From Streptomyces spiroverticillatus (GTDB lineage Bacteria; Actinomycetota; Actinomycetes; Streptomycetales; Streptomycetaceae), in contig BMUX01000003.1 in the NCBI GenBank assembly GCA_014650415.1, positions 248,001 to 312,000 of the forward strand: a DNA stretch of 64,000 nt. Direction: 5' to 3'. Position numbers and translations under genes: made by a program. Below, piece by piece: positions 8,024 to 16,426 of this stretch. Position 1 is the stretch's first letter. Every line of letters starts with the position of its first letter. Under the pieces are notes generated by a model. That model saw only the letters and a program-made list of their open reading frames with translations, did no database searches and was not told the origin of the DNA.

Positions 8024-8998
8024 GTGGCTGGATTCAGGATCGGACGCGGCCGGGACAACCGCACGCAGCAGGAACCGCAGCGGCAGCAGCCGCAGGCGCA
8101 GCCGTACGGGGGGCAGCAGGCACCGCCTCACCCCCAGTACGGCGGTCAGCAGTGGCCGCCGCAGGCCCCCGGTTACGGGCCCGGCGCCCCACGGGGCAAC
8201 GGCGGATACGGAGGCGGCGGCCCCGACGAGCCGGAGTACTTCGGCGACCCCCAGGGCGGCTACGACCCCCGGGGCACCTACGACCCGTACGCACAGGGCG
8301 GCGGCCCCGCCCCGTACCAAGCAGGCCCCCACTCGGGCCCCCACGACCCGTACGCCGCCAACAACCCGGGCCACACCCAGGCCTTCAGCGTCAACGAAGA
8401 CCCCTACGGCGACGGCAACACCTACCGCGCCGGCAACACCCCGGCCCCGCCGATCGGCCCGCGCCTGCACTGGAAGCAGCTGCTCTCGGGCATCGTGCTG
8501 CGCCCGGGTGCGACCTTCTGGCAGATGCGCGACCACCAGGTGTGGGCCCCCGCGCTGATCGTCACCTTCGTCTACGGCATGCTCGCGGTCTTCGGCTTCG
8601 ACAAGGCCCGCGAGGACACGATCAACTCGACCTTCGCGAGTGCCATCCCGTACGTCCTGATCACGGCGGTCGCGATGACGCTGTGCGGACTGATCCTGGG
8701 CGCGGTGACGCACACGGTGGCGCGCCAGCTCGGCGGCGACGGCTCCTGGCAGCCGACGGTGGGCCTCTCGCTCCTGATCATGTCGATCACCGACGCCCCC
8801 CGCCTGCTCCTCGCCCTCTTCCTGGGCGGCGACAACAGCGTCGTCCAGATCATCGGCTGGGCCACCTGGCTGGCGGCCGGCGCCCTCTTCACCTCGATGA
8901 TCAGCAAGTCCCACGACCTCCCCTGGCCGAAGGCCCTGGGCGCCTCCGCGATCCAGCTGATCGCGCTGCTCTCCCTGATCAAGCTGGGCACGCTGTAG
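8024..8998 (+). CDS. Yip1-family integral membrane protein with Gln/Pro/Gly-rich N-terminus
   Basis: This 324-residue protein starts at GTG 8024, giving MAGFRIGRGRDN. The open frame extends upstream without a better ribosome site. Residues 1-140 are low complexity (Gln, Pro, Gly, Tyr). From about residue 145 there is a YIP1-type domain with about five transmembrane helices, including the GIVLRPGATFWQMRDHQVWAPALIV entry motif and the SIT-DAPR loop. Bacterial Yip1 proteins have no settled function. It is transcribed alone and followed by a very strong terminator. Confidence 0.8.
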   Translation: MAGFRIGRGRDNRTQQEPQRQQPQAQPYGGQQAPPHPQYGGQQWPPQAPGYGPGAPRGNGGYGGGGPDEPEYFGDPQGGYDPRGTYDPYAQGGGPAPYQAGPHSGPHDPYAANNPGHTQAFSVNEDPYGDGNTYRAGNTPAPPIGPRLHWKQLLSGIVLRPGATFWQMRDHQVWAPALIVTFVYGMLAVFGFDKAREDTINSTFASAIPYVLITAVAMTLCGLILGAVTHTVARQLGGDGSWQPTVGLSLLIMSITDAPRLLLALFLGGDNSVVQIIGWATWLAAGALFTSMISKSHDLPWPKALGASAIQLIALLSLIKLGTL

Positions 8999-9016
8999 AA
9001 GCACCCGAACACGACA

Positions 9017-9051
9017 GAGGGCCCGGAGCGAGTGATTCGCTCCGGGCCCTC
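9017..9051. terminator. Strong bidirectional terminator between Yip1 gene and phosphoribosyltransferase gene
   Basis: A perfect 14-bp stem GAGGGCCCGGAGCG/CGCTCCGGGCCCTC with a 7-nt loop lies between convergent genes. There is no U-tract in either direction, which is usual for streptomycete terminators. Confidence 0.8.
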
Positions 9052-9087
9052 CGCCGTACTTACCGCCTACTGCCTGCCACTCACTGC

Positions 9088-9603
9088 TTACGCGTCGAGA
9101 ATCTGCCCGTCACGCCGCACGACGGGCTTCTCGACGGACCAGGGGAAATTGATCCACTCATCCGTACGCTTCCACACGTACTCACACTTCACCAGCGAGT
9201 GCGACTTCTCGTAGATAACCGCACTGCGCACCTCCGCCACATGCTCCAGGCAGAAGTCGTGCACGAGCTTCAGCGTCTTACCCGTATCGGCCACGTCATC
9301 AGCAATAAGCACCTTCTTATTGCTGAAATCAATGACATTCGGAACCGGCGCCAGCATGACCGGCATTTCCAGCGTCGTCCCGACCCCGGTGTAAAACTCC
9401 ACATTCACCAGGTGGATGTTCTTCACATCCAGCGCGTACGCGAGACCACCCGCGACGAACACACCACCGCGCGCGATGCTCAGCACGATGTCGGGCTCGT
9501 ACCCGTCATCGGCGATCGTCTGCGCCAGCTCGCGCACCGCGTGCCCGAACCCCTCGTACGTCAGATTCTCTCGTACGTCACTGTTACCCATACCGGCTAT
9601 CAC
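9088..9603 (-). CDS. Purine-type phosphoribosyltransferase
   Basis: This is a 171-residue type I phosphoribosyltransferase. The PRPP-binding loop reads [14 protein letters not shown] (about residues 97-110) and an earlier segment [19 protein letters not shown] supplies the PPi loop. Such enzymes make nucleotides from free bases such as xanthine or guanine; the base preference cannot be read here. The start is GTG 9603, which overlaps the TGA of dcd in a GTGA junction; ATG 9591 is the alternative but lacks a ribosome site. Coupling to dcd places it in nucleotide salvage. Confidence 0.85.
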   Translation of the reverse strand: MIAGMGNSDVRENLTYEGFGHAVRELAQTIADDGYEPDIVLSIARGGVFVAGGLAYALDVKNIHLVNVEFYTGVGTTLEMPVMLAPVPNVIDFSNKKVLIADDVADTGKTLKLVHDFCLEHVAEVRSAVIYEKSHSLVKCEYVWKRTDEWINFPWSVEKPVVRRDGQILDA

Positions 9604-10175
9604 ACCTGCGTCCGATGGAAATTGAGGAAGGACCGCGAGGCCGTGGGCCCGCGCTGCCCCTGATAACGGGACCCGTACCGCTCGGACCCATAAGGAAACT
9701 CAGCCGAGGAGCTCAGCTGGAACAAACACAGCTGCCCGATCTTCATCCCCGGCCACAACTTGATGGGCAGAGTCGCCAGATTCGACAACTCCAACGTCAC
9801 ATGCCCGGAAAACCCGGGGTCGATAAACCCCGCCGTCGAATGCGTGACCAGCCCCAGCCGACCGAGCGAACTCTTCCCCTCCAACCTCGAAGCGAGGTTG
9901 TCGGGCAACGTGATCGTCTCGTAAGTGGAAGCGAGCACGAACTCGCCCGGATGCAGGATGAACGCCTCATCCCCCTCAGGTTCCACCAGCCGCGTCAGAT
10001 CCGCCTGCTCGACGGCGGGATCGATGTGCGGATACCGGTGGTTCTCGAACACCCGGAAGTAGCGGTCCAGCCGCACATCGACACTCGACGGCTGCACCAT
10101 CGACTCGTCGAACGGATCAATACGTACGCGTCCGGCATCGATCTCGGCCCGGATGTCCTTGTCTGAGAGAAGCAC
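9600..10175 (-). CDS. dcd: dCTP deaminase
   Basis: This 191-residue enzyme deaminates dCTP to dUTP in the pyrimidine deoxynucleotide pathway. The family start [23 protein letters not shown], the [26 protein letters not shown] core and the catalytic HVTLELSN are all present, and the length is typical. The ATG at 10175 is the natural family start. It is coupled by a 4-bp overlap to the phosphoribosyltransferase gene downstream. Confidence 0.97.
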   Translation of the reverse strand: MLLSDKDIRAEIDAGRVRIDPFDESMVQPSSVDVRLDRYFRVFENHRYPHIDPAVEQADLTRLVEPEGDEAFILHPGEFVLASTYETITLPDNLASRLEGKSSLGRLGLVTHSTAGFIDPGFSGHVTLELSNLATLPIKLWPGMKIGQLCLFQLSSSAEFPYGSERYGSRYQGQRGPTASRSFLNFHRTQV

Positions 10176-10249
10176 CTACCGAGGATACGCAGAGCGCGCG
10201 GGCCCGCCCCAATCGGACAACCCCACGCGCCTGCCTCACTGCTTCTCTT

Positions 10250-10411
10250 CTACTTCTCTCCGGCCACCGGCACGGCATGCCGCAGCCGCGCACACCGGGG
10301 ACACCTCACGAGCCTCCCGGGCCCGATCCGCCCCTCACCGAGCTGTCGCAACGGGAACGAAGAGGTGCTGAACACGTGCCCCTCGGCACAGCGGACGACG
10401 GTGCGATCCAT
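10250..10411 (-). CDS. Small zinc-ribbon-like protein (53 residues)
   Basis: The frame begins MDRTVVRCAEGHVF, has a GAAGGGA ribosome site 6 bp upstream, and ends just before dcd. It contains CxxGH and CPRC pairs spaced about 33 residues apart (RCAEGHVFSTSSF and RCPRCARLRH), which would make one zinc ribbon. Small proteins of this form recur in Streptomyces without an assigned function. A longer in-frame extension to 10516 exists but has no ribosome site. Confidence 0.65.
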   Translation of the reverse strand: MDRTVVRCAEGHVFSTSSFPLRQLGEGRIGPGRLVRCPRCARLRHAVPVAGEK

Positions 10412-10576
10412 CAAGTCCCTTCCCCAAACCACGCGTGGACGAAGCTGCCACATTAGGGGATATACAGGACGCCCGACCAAGCGGCACTCCGCATTCCGCT
10501 CCTCGCCCCTGGACACCGGGATCCCGACATGGGGTACAGTGTCCGACGATGCGGCAGCAGCTCAACGGCCGTTTTC

Positions 10577-10650
10577 GCGGGTGTAGTTTAATGGTAGAAC
10601 ATGAGCTTCCCAAGCTCAGAGCGCGAGTTCGATTCTCGTCACCCGCTCCA
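10577..10650 (+). tRNA. tRNA-Gly (anticodon CCC), integration site of the adjacent island
   Basis: The 74-nt cloverleaf has a 7-bp acceptor stem GCGGGTG/CACCCGC, the D-arm GTAGTTTAATGGTAGAAC, and the anticodon stem TGAGC/GCTCA with loop TTCCCAA. The T-arm GCGAGTTCGATTCTCGT follows, with discriminator T and an encoded CCA. The loop gives anticodon CCC for glycine codon GGG. It is followed by a 12-bp hairpin terminator. Its last 43 bp recur exactly at 21159-21201. Confidence 0.97.
10607..10649. repeat. attL: left 43-bp core, within tRNA-Gly
   Basis: Bases from the anticodon loop to the CC of CCA are identical to 21159-21201. Identity stops at both ends (GC before, A after on the left copy; GA before, G after on the right). 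A direct repeat of a tRNA 3' end is the mark of site-specific integration by a tyrosine recombinase. Confidence 0.93.
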
Positions 10651-10655
10651 TAGAA

Positions 10656-10682
10656 AAGCCCCAGGTCAGAGACCTGGGGCTT
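10656..10682 (+). terminator. Terminator after tRNA-Gly
   Basis: A perfect 12-bp stem AAGCCCCAGGTC/GACCTGGGGCTT with an AGA loop is followed by a T-rich tract, immediately downstream of the tRNA. Confidence 0.85.
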
Positions 10683-11279
10683 CGTTGTTGTCTAGACCAC
10701 TTTTGGCTCGCGTGCCATTCGCGTGCCACAGGCGACCTAACGGTGCGTCAGGTTAACCGTCTCGGGCCCGCAGCCACATCCCGTTCTGGTCGGCGCCCAG
10801 AGAGGAAGACGGTGAGACCTCTCACGATCCGCAGCAGCCACCCGGCGTTGCCTCGCCGAGATCGCACCCGGGACGACTGCGTGAACAGGGTGCGGCCCGG
10901 AGCAGTGCCGGACCGCACCCCGCTGCTTCAACTCCTCCGGGCCCCTTGGACGGGAGCCGTTGGCGCGGGCGCCATCCGGTGGACGGTGCCGAACGACTCA
11001 CCATGGGCCAGCTCCTTCGACGCTTTGGTGACTGAAGGCGTGGGCGCGCATGCGGGCCAGGGCGTCGGAGACGGGAACGTCGCTGAATGCGGCGGCTGCG
11101 CCGGTGGCACTCGCGGTCGCCACGACGCGCTTCCTCGCCGCGGTGTTCTGCCGCACATCCATGACACAGCCCCAACTGCCTGCCCGGAGCGCGGTCAGTC
11201 CGCTCGCACACCGGTACAAACAAGCGTAGGCCCCCGCAGCGACAACAGCCAGGAGGCCCCGCACCCGGTCCGTACAGCA
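10683..11279. other. Gene-poor left end of the island
   Basis: No convincing gene is seen. The minus strand near 11000-11080 reads VSDALARMRAHAFSHQ, which resembles the tail of the ANTAR domain of the protein at 19219-19983 and may be a relic. The integrase would be expected here; only a short resemblance to an integrase tail remains (10690-10730, minus). Confidence 0.4.
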
Positions 11280-11830
11280 GGGGACACGGGCCTTGTGCCG
11301 CACCGTGATGGTCCGGCGAAGGCACGGCCTTGTGCCGTACTGACCAATGAACGCCTTGCAATACCGCATGCCAACGCCGCGTCACAGCTGGATATTTGGG
11401 GGACCCGGCCGCTTCCCGTGGAGATAGACATGCGCGTTGACGGCGGGGGACTCATCCGGGCGGGCCGTCGGAAGCATCAGGTCCTCCCACCAGGACAGAA
11501 CCAGGACCGTCCCGAGCAGGGCGAGAGGAAGCAGGGGGACGAGCAGCAGCACGTACATGTGCACCGCCGGCTTGTTGGTGGCGCGTGGGGCTGGTGGGCA
11601 ACTTGGTCATCGCCTCTACCAGCTGTGTGGCGCTTCGGGAACATCAACCTGCACCGTGAGGCGACGAGGCGTGCACACCGATGCGCAGGATGCGCCCTGC
11701 GCAGGGGCGCGCTCATGATGCGATGCCGCCGGGGTCCAGGGCCGCTGGTCGAACGCTAGCGCCATCCGCACCCTCTGGCCAGACGGCAACTGGACGTGCG
11801 CGCAAGTCAGTAGTCGCGTCCGGGCGCCGC
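11280..11830. repeat. Intra-island duplication, copy A
   Basis: This segment aligns with 17246-17633 in the same orientation. Shared blocks include GTGCCGCACCGTGA, AGGTCCTCCCACC, the CTGCGCAGGGGCGCGCTCATG block with the sequence that follows it, and the ending GTCAGTAGTCGCGTC. Copy A has about 165 bp near 11500-11690 that copy B lacks. Both copies are diverged and carry no intact gene that I can defend. Confidence 0.75.
11382..11564 (-). CDS. Possible small membrane protein (60 residues), unassigned
   Basis: The frame begins MHMYVLLLVPLLPLALLGTV, one clear hydrophobic helix, followed by a polar tail. It lies inside duplication copy A. In copy B the matching frame (LLPLTLLGTF) is degraded, which argues that an ancestral gene existed here. 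No strong ribosome site is visible, so it may itself be decaying. Confidence 0.35.
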   Translation of the reverse strand: MHMYVLLLVPLLPLALLGTVLVLSWWEDLMLPTARPDESPAVNAHVYLHGKRPGPPNIQL

Positions 11831-11879
11831 TGACCCCAAGGTGAACAGCCGGTCATCGAGGGGACGGTGATCTGACCTC

Positions 11880-12063
11880 AGGTCGGTCAACTGCCTGCGG
11901 ACCGTGTTCCCGGTCTGGCTGTGGTGGAACCCGATGAGCGGGCCGATCCGATGCCGCCGCTGTGCTGGACGGCGAAGTCGACCAAGAGCCCGGCGGCGGG
12001 GCTCGCCCGGCAAGGACGCAGGGTCGGGGCGGACACCGTCGGCGCCCTGCTGCGCGAGGAGGA
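11880..12063 (+). pseudogene. Transposase remnant, ISAzo13-family-like
   Basis: The frame reads LAVVEPDERADPMPPLCWT, then AKSTKSPAAGLARQGRRVGA and DTVGALLREE. This matches the stretch of ISAzo13-type transposases that contains DPxSPLRWTxKST...LxxxGHxVSxxTVxxLLxE. Only about 60 residues survive; the start, the rest of the catalytic domain and terminal repeats are absent. It shows that an insertion sequence once entered the island. Confidence 0.65.
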
Positions 12064-12452
12064 AGAAACATGCCAAGCCCCGCCCCTGAAAGCCACCGGC
12101 TGTCGACGTTGCTCGCTGAGGCCGCGAGGGCCGGGAAGGCCGGGGTACGGGCCGCAGAGCCTCGTGGGTGGTGGGTTGCGGCTGGATCATCTGCCGGTGT
12201 TGCGGGCGGGTGGGATCAATGGGTTCCACATGGGGGGGCGGGGTTACGTCGCCGGGGTGGGCGGGTGCGACTCCGTCGGGGGCCGCCCCCGCCGCCATCC
12301 CGGCCGGCTGACCCCCGACGGGTTCGAGACCGTCATGACCCCACCGGCCCGCCGGGCCGCGCGACCGGACCTCACCCAAACCTGCGTCAGACCCGAATTG
12401 GGTGGGCTGATCAGAGCGACGTGGTGGTGGGGAGCGAGTAGTTTGCCAGGGC
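12064..12452. other. Gene-free stretch after transposase remnant
   Basis: GC-rich sequence without a supported frame. It probably contains decayed insertion-sequence DNA and, at its right end, the promoter of the DUF6328 gene. Confidence 0.4.
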
Positions 12453-13001
12453 ATGGCTGAGGAGCAGGTGCGTACGCCGCGCGAGGAGACGACGCTGGAG
12501 CAGGCCGACCGCAACTATGGTGAGCTGCTGCAGGAGTTGAGGATCGTGCAGGCGGGTGTCCAGATCCTTTTCGCGTTCCTTTTGACCGTCGCTTTCAGCG
12601 CCCGGCTTCCGTCGCTCGACACGGTGCAGCGCGCGATGTACGTGGCGACGCTGTTGCTGGCAGTGGTTGCCGCGGCGTTGTTCACCGCACCGGCCGCATT
12701 GCACCGCACGCTGTTCCAGAGCGGATCCAAGCCGGAGATCGTCCGCACTTCGGCACGGCTGGCCGCGACCGGGATGGTGGTTCTGGTACTGACCCTCGGC
12801 GGGTCCGTGCTGCTCGTGGTCGATGTGGTGCTCGGGCGGGTCGAGGGCGTGATCGCCGGGAGCGGGACTCTGATGGTGTGCGGCGGGCTGTGGGTGTTGT
12901 TGCCGCAGTTCGTGAGGCGGCATGCGAAACGGCGGAGCCTGCGGCGGGCGGCGGCGGAGGAGCCCTCGGCGGGGCGACCGGAGGTCGGCACCGTGGAGTA
13001 G
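12453..13001 (+). CDS. DUF6328-family membrane protein
   Basis: The protein has 182 residues, beginning MAEEQVRTPREETTLEQADRN. The cytoplasmic N-terminal segment NYGELLQELRIVQAGVQILFAFLLTVAF leads into four transmembrane helices and a basic C-terminus. This is the layout of the actinobacterial DUF6328 family, whose function is unknown. In the family the first segment is the most conserved part and is intact here. It is the first intact cargo gene of the island. Confidence 0.8.
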   Translation: MAEEQVRTPREETTLEQADRNYGELLQELRIVQAGVQILFAFLLTVAFSARLPSLDTVQRAMYVATLLLAVVAAALFTAPAALHRTLFQSGSKPEIVRTSARLAATGMVVLVLTLGGSVLLVVDVVLGRVEGVIAGSGTLMVCGGLWVLLPQFVRRHAKRRSLRRAAAEEPSAGRPEVGTVE

Positions 13002-13068
13002 CGGGGGCTGATGGAGGGCTCACAGTTGGGGGAGCGTCGTCGGTTCGCTGGTCGACCGTCGGCGGTTC

Positions 13069-13524
13069 TCATATGCGCAGGAGCTGTTCCGTGGAGTCCT
13101 GGTACTGACGCAGGGCGAGGCGCAGGTTCTCGGTCTGCGCGTCCGTCTCCTGGTGCTGCCAGCTCGCGCGCAGGGTGCGGCGGCGTTCGGCGAGGGTCTC
13201 GGTGAGCTGGGTGACGGCTTCGTCGAACACGCTGTCGGCTTCCTGGACCGCCTTGCCCGGGTCGGCGACGAAGGTGTTGAGCGCCTGCTGGAGCCGGAGG
13301 GTGAACTGGTCCCGATCGCCTTGCAGGAGCAGTACAGAACTCTGGGCGAGGTCGTCGCTGCCGCGGCTGTGGCCGGTGCGGGCAGGACCGGCAGGGCGAG
13401 CGTGGGCCGGGTCGGTGCCGGGCGGGGTGCCGGAAGGCGTGCCGGGGGCCTGTGGGGCGCGCTGCTGGACGGCGCCCGGGGGGCCGGCGTGGGGCTGCTG
13501 GGTGCGTTCCTGGTCGTAGCGCAT
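13069..13524 (-). CDS. Hypothetical coiled-coil protein (151 residues)
   Basis: It starts MRYDQERTQQPH with an AGGAAG ribosome site about 10 bp upstream. The first 65 residues are Pro/Ala/Gly-rich and probably disordered. The rest is strongly helical, including RDQFTLRLQQALNTFVADP, VFDEAVTQLTETLAERRRTL and LRLALRQYQDSTEQLLRI. I do not recognise a named family; similar helical C-termini occur in small Streptomyces stress-locus proteins. A second frame upstream (13545-13800, minus) may be a decayed partner. Confidence 0.6.
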   Translation of the reverse strand: MRYDQERTQQPHAGPPGAVQQRAPQAPGTPSGTPPGTDPAHARPAGPARTGHSRGSDDLAQSSVLLLQGDRDQFTLRLQQALNTFVADPGKAVQEADSVFDEAVTQLTETLAERRRTLRASWQHQETDAQTENLRLALRQYQDSTEQLLRI

Positions 13525-13544
13525 GAGTTGCTGCTTCCTGTCGG

Positions 13545-13844
13545 CTGGTGCGGGTGTGTGTCGTGGAAGTGCGGGGCGAGGAGCGCTTCGAAGCGGCCCT
13601 GCGCCTGAAGGAGGGCGTCGCGTGTCTCCTCGGTGCTGCCCTGGGTGCGTACCGCCGCGTGCAGGGCGCGGTATCCGCGTACGTTCGTGGCGTGGTGGAC
13701 GGAGAGGGCGGCCGTCTGCTCCTTGAAGCACGCGCCCTGTTCTCCGTCGGCGAAGCCGCGGACGCCTGCCGGACAGGCCAACAGCGCGTCGGTCTGGGAG
13801 TCCGCCTTGTGCGAGGAAATCGACGAACCGGCCCTGGAAGTCAC
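13545..13844 (-). pseudogene. Possible decayed helical-protein gene
   Basis: The minus-strand frame contains HHATNVRGYRALHAAVRTQG and DALLQAQGRFEALLAPHF, which look like genuine protein. The frame then runs into the next gene as low-complexity shadow sequence without its own stop or start signals. I read it as a gene fragment that lost its end. Confidence 0.3.
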
Positions 13845-14024
13845 CCCACTGGGCCGCGTGGCGTGCGGCTCTCGGGTGTGAGCGGCTACTTCCCGAAGGA
13901 GCCGTACTGCTTTACGCGTACGCCGAGTGTACGGTCGGCCGCCTTGGTGTCGCCGCCGCGGTCGGCGACGGCGGGTAAGTCAATAGCGCTTCCCTGTAAG
14001 GGCGTTGCTGGATTCCGGTGCCTG

Positions 14025-14060
14025 CCGGGCGGCGTTTGCACGGTGGCGTACGCCGCCCGG
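14025..14060 (-). terminator. Terminator of the csbD-like operon
   Basis: A perfect 11-bp stem CCGGGCGGCGT/ACGCCGCCCGG (14025-14035, 14050-14060) with a 14-nt loop lies 14 bp after the CsbD stop codon on the minus strand. Confidence 0.6.
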
Positions 14061-14073
14061 GGCCGTGGTGGGG

Positions 14074-14247
14074 TCAGCGCCTGAAGGCGTCCCTGGCCTT
14101 GTTGCCGGACTGCTTGAGATTGCCGGACATCCGGTCGGTGCGGCCTTCGCGTTCGAGTCGCCTGTTACGGGTGTTGCGGCCGATGCGTTCGCTGATCCGG
14201 CCCTTGAAGGTCTGCGTCTTGTTCCTGAGGGTGCGTCGCACGCTCAT
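14074..14247 (-). CDS. CsbD-family small stress protein (57 residues)
   Basis: The protein reads MSVRRTLRNKTQTFKGRISE followed by RIGRNTRNRRLEREGRTDR and ends GNLKQSGNKARDAFRR. The pattern KGxIxExxGxxTxNxxLExEGxxDxxxGNLKQ is that of CsbD, a small basic protein of the general stress (sigma-B) regulon in Bacillus and many actinobacteria. AGGAGG stands 6 bp before the ATG. It lies 33 bp downstream of the hydrophobic-protein gene and is probably co-transcribed with it. Confidence 0.85.
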   Translation of the reverse strand: MSVRRTLRNKTQTFKGRISERIGRNTRNRRLEREGRTDRMSGNLKQSGNKARDAFRR

Positions 14248-14280
14248 GGTCTTCCTCCTGGCGTCGATGCGGGTGGGGAA

Positions 14281-14484
14281 CTACCTGCGGCTGTGGCTGC
14301 GGCCGAACCGGAGTCCGCCACCGCCGCGCCCGCCGCTCGAACGCCCGCTGCTGCCGCGTCCGCGCATGAAGAAGCCGACGACCCAGACGATCAGCAGGAC
14401 GGCAGCGATCCACCAGAGGATCTGCATGGTGAAGCCGAACCCGAAAATCACCAGGATCAGCAGAAGGAGAAGGATCCACAACAT
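14281..14484 (-). CDS. Small hydrophobic protein 1 (lmo0937/DUF5670-like)
   Basis: The protein has 67 residues, with two hydrophobic segments, MLWILLLLLILVIFGFGFT and ILWWIAAVLLIVWVVGFFMR, then a Gly/Ser/Arg-rich tail. The FGFGF-x3-LWW pattern recurs in the island proteins at 17027-17188 and 17721-17969. GGAGG lies 8 bp before the ATG. It heads an operon with csbD. Small proteins of this form are often stress-induced; the function is unknown. Confidence 0.8.
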   Translation of the reverse strand: MLWILLLLLILVIFGFGFTMQILWWIAAVLLIVWVVGFFMRGRGSSGRSSGGRGGGGLRFGRSHSRR

Positions 14485-14838
14485 TGCCGGGCCTCCGGAT
14501 CGCGGAAGTGTTCATGGAATCCGCGGGGTCCGGGCGAAGTGGGAAGGCTGAATGCCTCGCCCGGGGAATCCGGAGCGGCATTGCCGACGCCGTACCGCTA
14601 GTCAACGCTTGGCGTCCTCCCTTGTCAACGGCGCTTGGTGGACGTGGGGTTGGGTACGTCAGGCCGGTCCAAAGAGGCAACCGGAAGGGTGGTGATCAGC
14701 GCCCGGACGATAGGGACACTGCCGCACGGGTGCCGGGGCCACGAGGTAGGGCTACGCTGACCGGAAGGCCCTGGACCCCGGCGCGGCACGTGTGTGCCGT
14801 ACGACGTTCCCGCAGTGTGAGTCCGGGAGGCTCCTGCC
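14485..14838. other. Divergent promoter region between stress operon and ANTAR operon
   Basis: This 354-bp gap has no gene. It includes a sigma-B-type promoter candidate on the plus strand (14633-14657) and, on the minus strand, a TTGACA (rc of 14623-14628) that could serve the leftward operon. Confidence 0.5.
14633..14657 (+). promoter_or_regulatory. Candidate stress sigma-factor (SigB-type) promoter
   Basis: GCTT-N15-GGGTAC fits the streptomycete SigB-type consensus GNNT-N14-16-GGGTAC/T. It lies about 180 bp before the ANTAR gene. The match is short, so it may be chance in GC-rich DNA, but it stands in a region of stress-type genes. Confidence 0.4.
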
Positions 14839-15234
14839 ATGCAGAGGGCGAACAGCACGGTTCATGAGGAGTGGTGGAGTGCGACCGCCGAGGTCGCCTG
14901 GGGAGAAGCTCCCCCGGGACCAGATGTCGCCACACTGCGTGCCGAGAACGATCATCTGCGCCGGGTGATGGCCGGGCGGGCAAGGGTCGACCAGGCGTGC
15001 GGCATGGTGATGGCGCTGGCCCCGTGCCGCAGGGGAGCCGCGCGCGCCCTGCTGGTGGACATCTCCCGGCAGTGCGATGTCACGCTGCGTCAGGTGGCCG
15101 AGGCACTGGTCGCCACCACGGAGGACGAACCGTTCCCGATGCCGATGCAGCGGGCACTGCGGGCCTCGCTGAGGCGGATGCACACGACAGCGGTCCGGTA
15201 CGGCAAAGAATCCGGAGGGGGAGGAAGGTCATGA
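14839..15234 (+). CDS. Small ANTAR-domain protein
   Basis: The protein has 131 residues. After a short leader it reads ATLRAENDHLRRVMAGRARVDQACGMVMA and continues RGAARALLVDISRQCDVTLRQVAEALV, the three-helix ANTAR fold. ANTAR domains bind paired hairpins in nascent RNA and prevent termination. No sensor domain is attached, so activity may depend on partners. It overlaps the PRC-barrel gene by ATGA, indicating translational coupling. Confidence 0.8.
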   Translation: MQRANSTVHEEWWSATAEVAWGEAPPGPDVATLRAENDHLRRVMAGRARVDQACGMVMALAPCRRGAARALLVDISRQCDVTLRQVAEALVATTEDEPFPMPMQRALRASLRRMHTTAVRYGKESGGGGRS

Positions 15235-15587
15235 TCCATGCTGCGGACGTTCGGGAATGGCGCGGCCTCGACGTCGTCGATGCCGAATCGCACAAGATCG
15301 GTGTGCTGGAAGCGGTTTACGTGGACACCAGTACGGACGAGCCGGCCGTGGCCACGGTACGGACCGGCCTGCCGACCCGGCACCGCCTGCTCTTCGTCCC
15401 CCTGACCGAAGCGGTGGCCGGGCCCGGGTACCTCAAGGTGTCGTACGCGAAGGCACTGGTGAAGGAGGCCCCGTCGATCGGGGTGGACGACGTGCTGCCC
15501 GCCGAGCAGGAAGAAGCCGTCTTCCACCACTACGGGCTGCCCTACAAGCCGGGTGCCGGCGGCGAGCGCCAACTCGCCCGCCGCTGA
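15231..15587 (+). CDS. PRC-barrel domain protein (118 residues)
   Basis: The protein begins MIHAADVREWRGLDVVDAES, has the beta-strand series HKIGVLEAVYVDTSTDEPAVATVRTG, and ends with a conserved AVFHHYGLPY helix. It resembles the N-terminal half of the DUF2382 protein encoded at 38221-39198 (SRTDG...DAPRIDVDG, LYRHYGL). The PRC-barrel is a small ligand- or protein-binding fold. A GGAGGGGGAGGAAGG purine run precedes the ATG. It is coupled to the ANTAR gene. Confidence 0.85.
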   Translation: MIHAADVREWRGLDVVDAESHKIGVLEAVYVDTSTDEPAVATVRTGLPTRHRLLFVPLTEAVAGPGYLKVSYAKALVKEAPSIGVDDVLPAEQEEAVFHHYGLPYKPGAGGERQLARR

Positions 15588-15708
15588 GCACGGATGCCAG
15601 GTCGGCACGGCCCGGGCACCGCCAGGAAGGGAAGCCCCGTGCTCCACCGTCGGCGCAGTTCTCCTGCGGGTCAGGGCTGCTTGGGCACAGGGTCTGAACC
15701 GGCCCCGG

Positions 15709-16380
15709 TCATGCAGGACGTTGGGTTCGGTCATTGTGCGTGAGACCGTCCGGATGCTCGGCCGTGCGCTCGCCGAGGGCCAGTACCAGCACGCGCGACG
15801 TGCCCGCTCCGGGCGGCGGCCGATGCATCCGTCCCACCTCCTGCCAGCCCCAGGGGAGGAACGCGTCGAGGGTCGTGCGGTCCGTGGTGTCCACCGAGGT
15901 GACGCCGAGGGAGGCGTGGTGGTCGGCGAGCAGGTGCCGGTGGAGGCGGTGGGCGAGACCGGTGGCATGGCCGTGCGGGTGGACGAGGGTCTCGGTGATC
16001 GCGAAGACGTGCCCGGACGCGGTGAGCTGCTCCAGCTTGTGCGGGAGCTGACCGTCGAAGCCCTCCCACCACGAGCCGTCACGGCCCACCGGGAATCCGT
16101 AGACGCATCCGTCGAGCACTGTGGACTCGGCGACCAGCATGTCGAACCCCGGCTGCTGCACGGTCTCCGCCAGCCGGTGCAGGAATTCCTCCCGGCGGTG
16201 GAAGTCCTTTCCCGGCGGGCCGGCGGAGGACTCGACGTACAGATCCGCGAGGTCCTCCTGCAGTTGCTCGGCCTGCCAACGGTTCAGCCTGCGCAGCCGT
16301 ACGGTGTCCATGGCGGACGGGCCGGTGCTCGGCGGGTCGGGTTGGCGGTTGGTTGCGTGCGGTTCCTGCGGAGTGCGCAT
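15709..16380 (-). CDS. GNAT-like acetyltransferase-fold protein, paralogue 1
   Basis: The protein has 223 residues, beginning MRTPQEPHATNRQ (GAGG 6 bp upstream); ATG 16311 (MDTVRLRRLNRW) is an alternative. Segments VLDGCVYGFPVGRDGSWWEGF, HVFAITETLVHPHGHATGLA and HRLHRHLL follow the core strands and acetyl-CoA-binding region of GNAT proteins. It is a clear paralogue of 18569-19222 (LNRW, QQPGFDMLVAE/RRPGFTMVVAE, DGSWW, WGWQ, LALGERT/LPLGERT). The substrate is unknown. It is co-directional with the genes at 16427-16963 and 17027-17188. Confidence 0.75.
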   Translation of the reverse strand: MRTPQEPHATNRQPDPPSTGPSAMDTVRLRRLNRWQAEQLQEDLADLYVESSAGPPGKDFHRREEFLHRLAETVQQPGFDMLVAESTVLDGCVYGFPVGRDGSWWEGFDGQLPHKLEQLTASGHVFAITETLVHPHGHATGLAHRLHRHLLADHHASLGVTSVDTTDRTTLDAFLPWGWQEVGRMHRPPPGAGTSRVLVLALGERTAEHPDGLTHNDRTQRPA

Positions 16381-16426
16381 CGGACGCCTCGGTTCGGGCT
16401 GGGAAGGGTGCGCTGCTGCGGACCGG

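Noticed and set aside
10690-10730. Integrase C-terminal tail next to attL (minus strand VAREWHASQKWS)
   Set aside because: It resembles the end of some streptomycete integrases, but a dozen residues are too few to support a gene fragment.
10998-11160. Small frame ending in an ANTAR-like tail (DALARMRAHAFSHQ, minus)
   Set aside because: Only the last part resembles an ANTAR domain, with no ribosome site and no helix before it. It is noted as a possible relic, not a gene.
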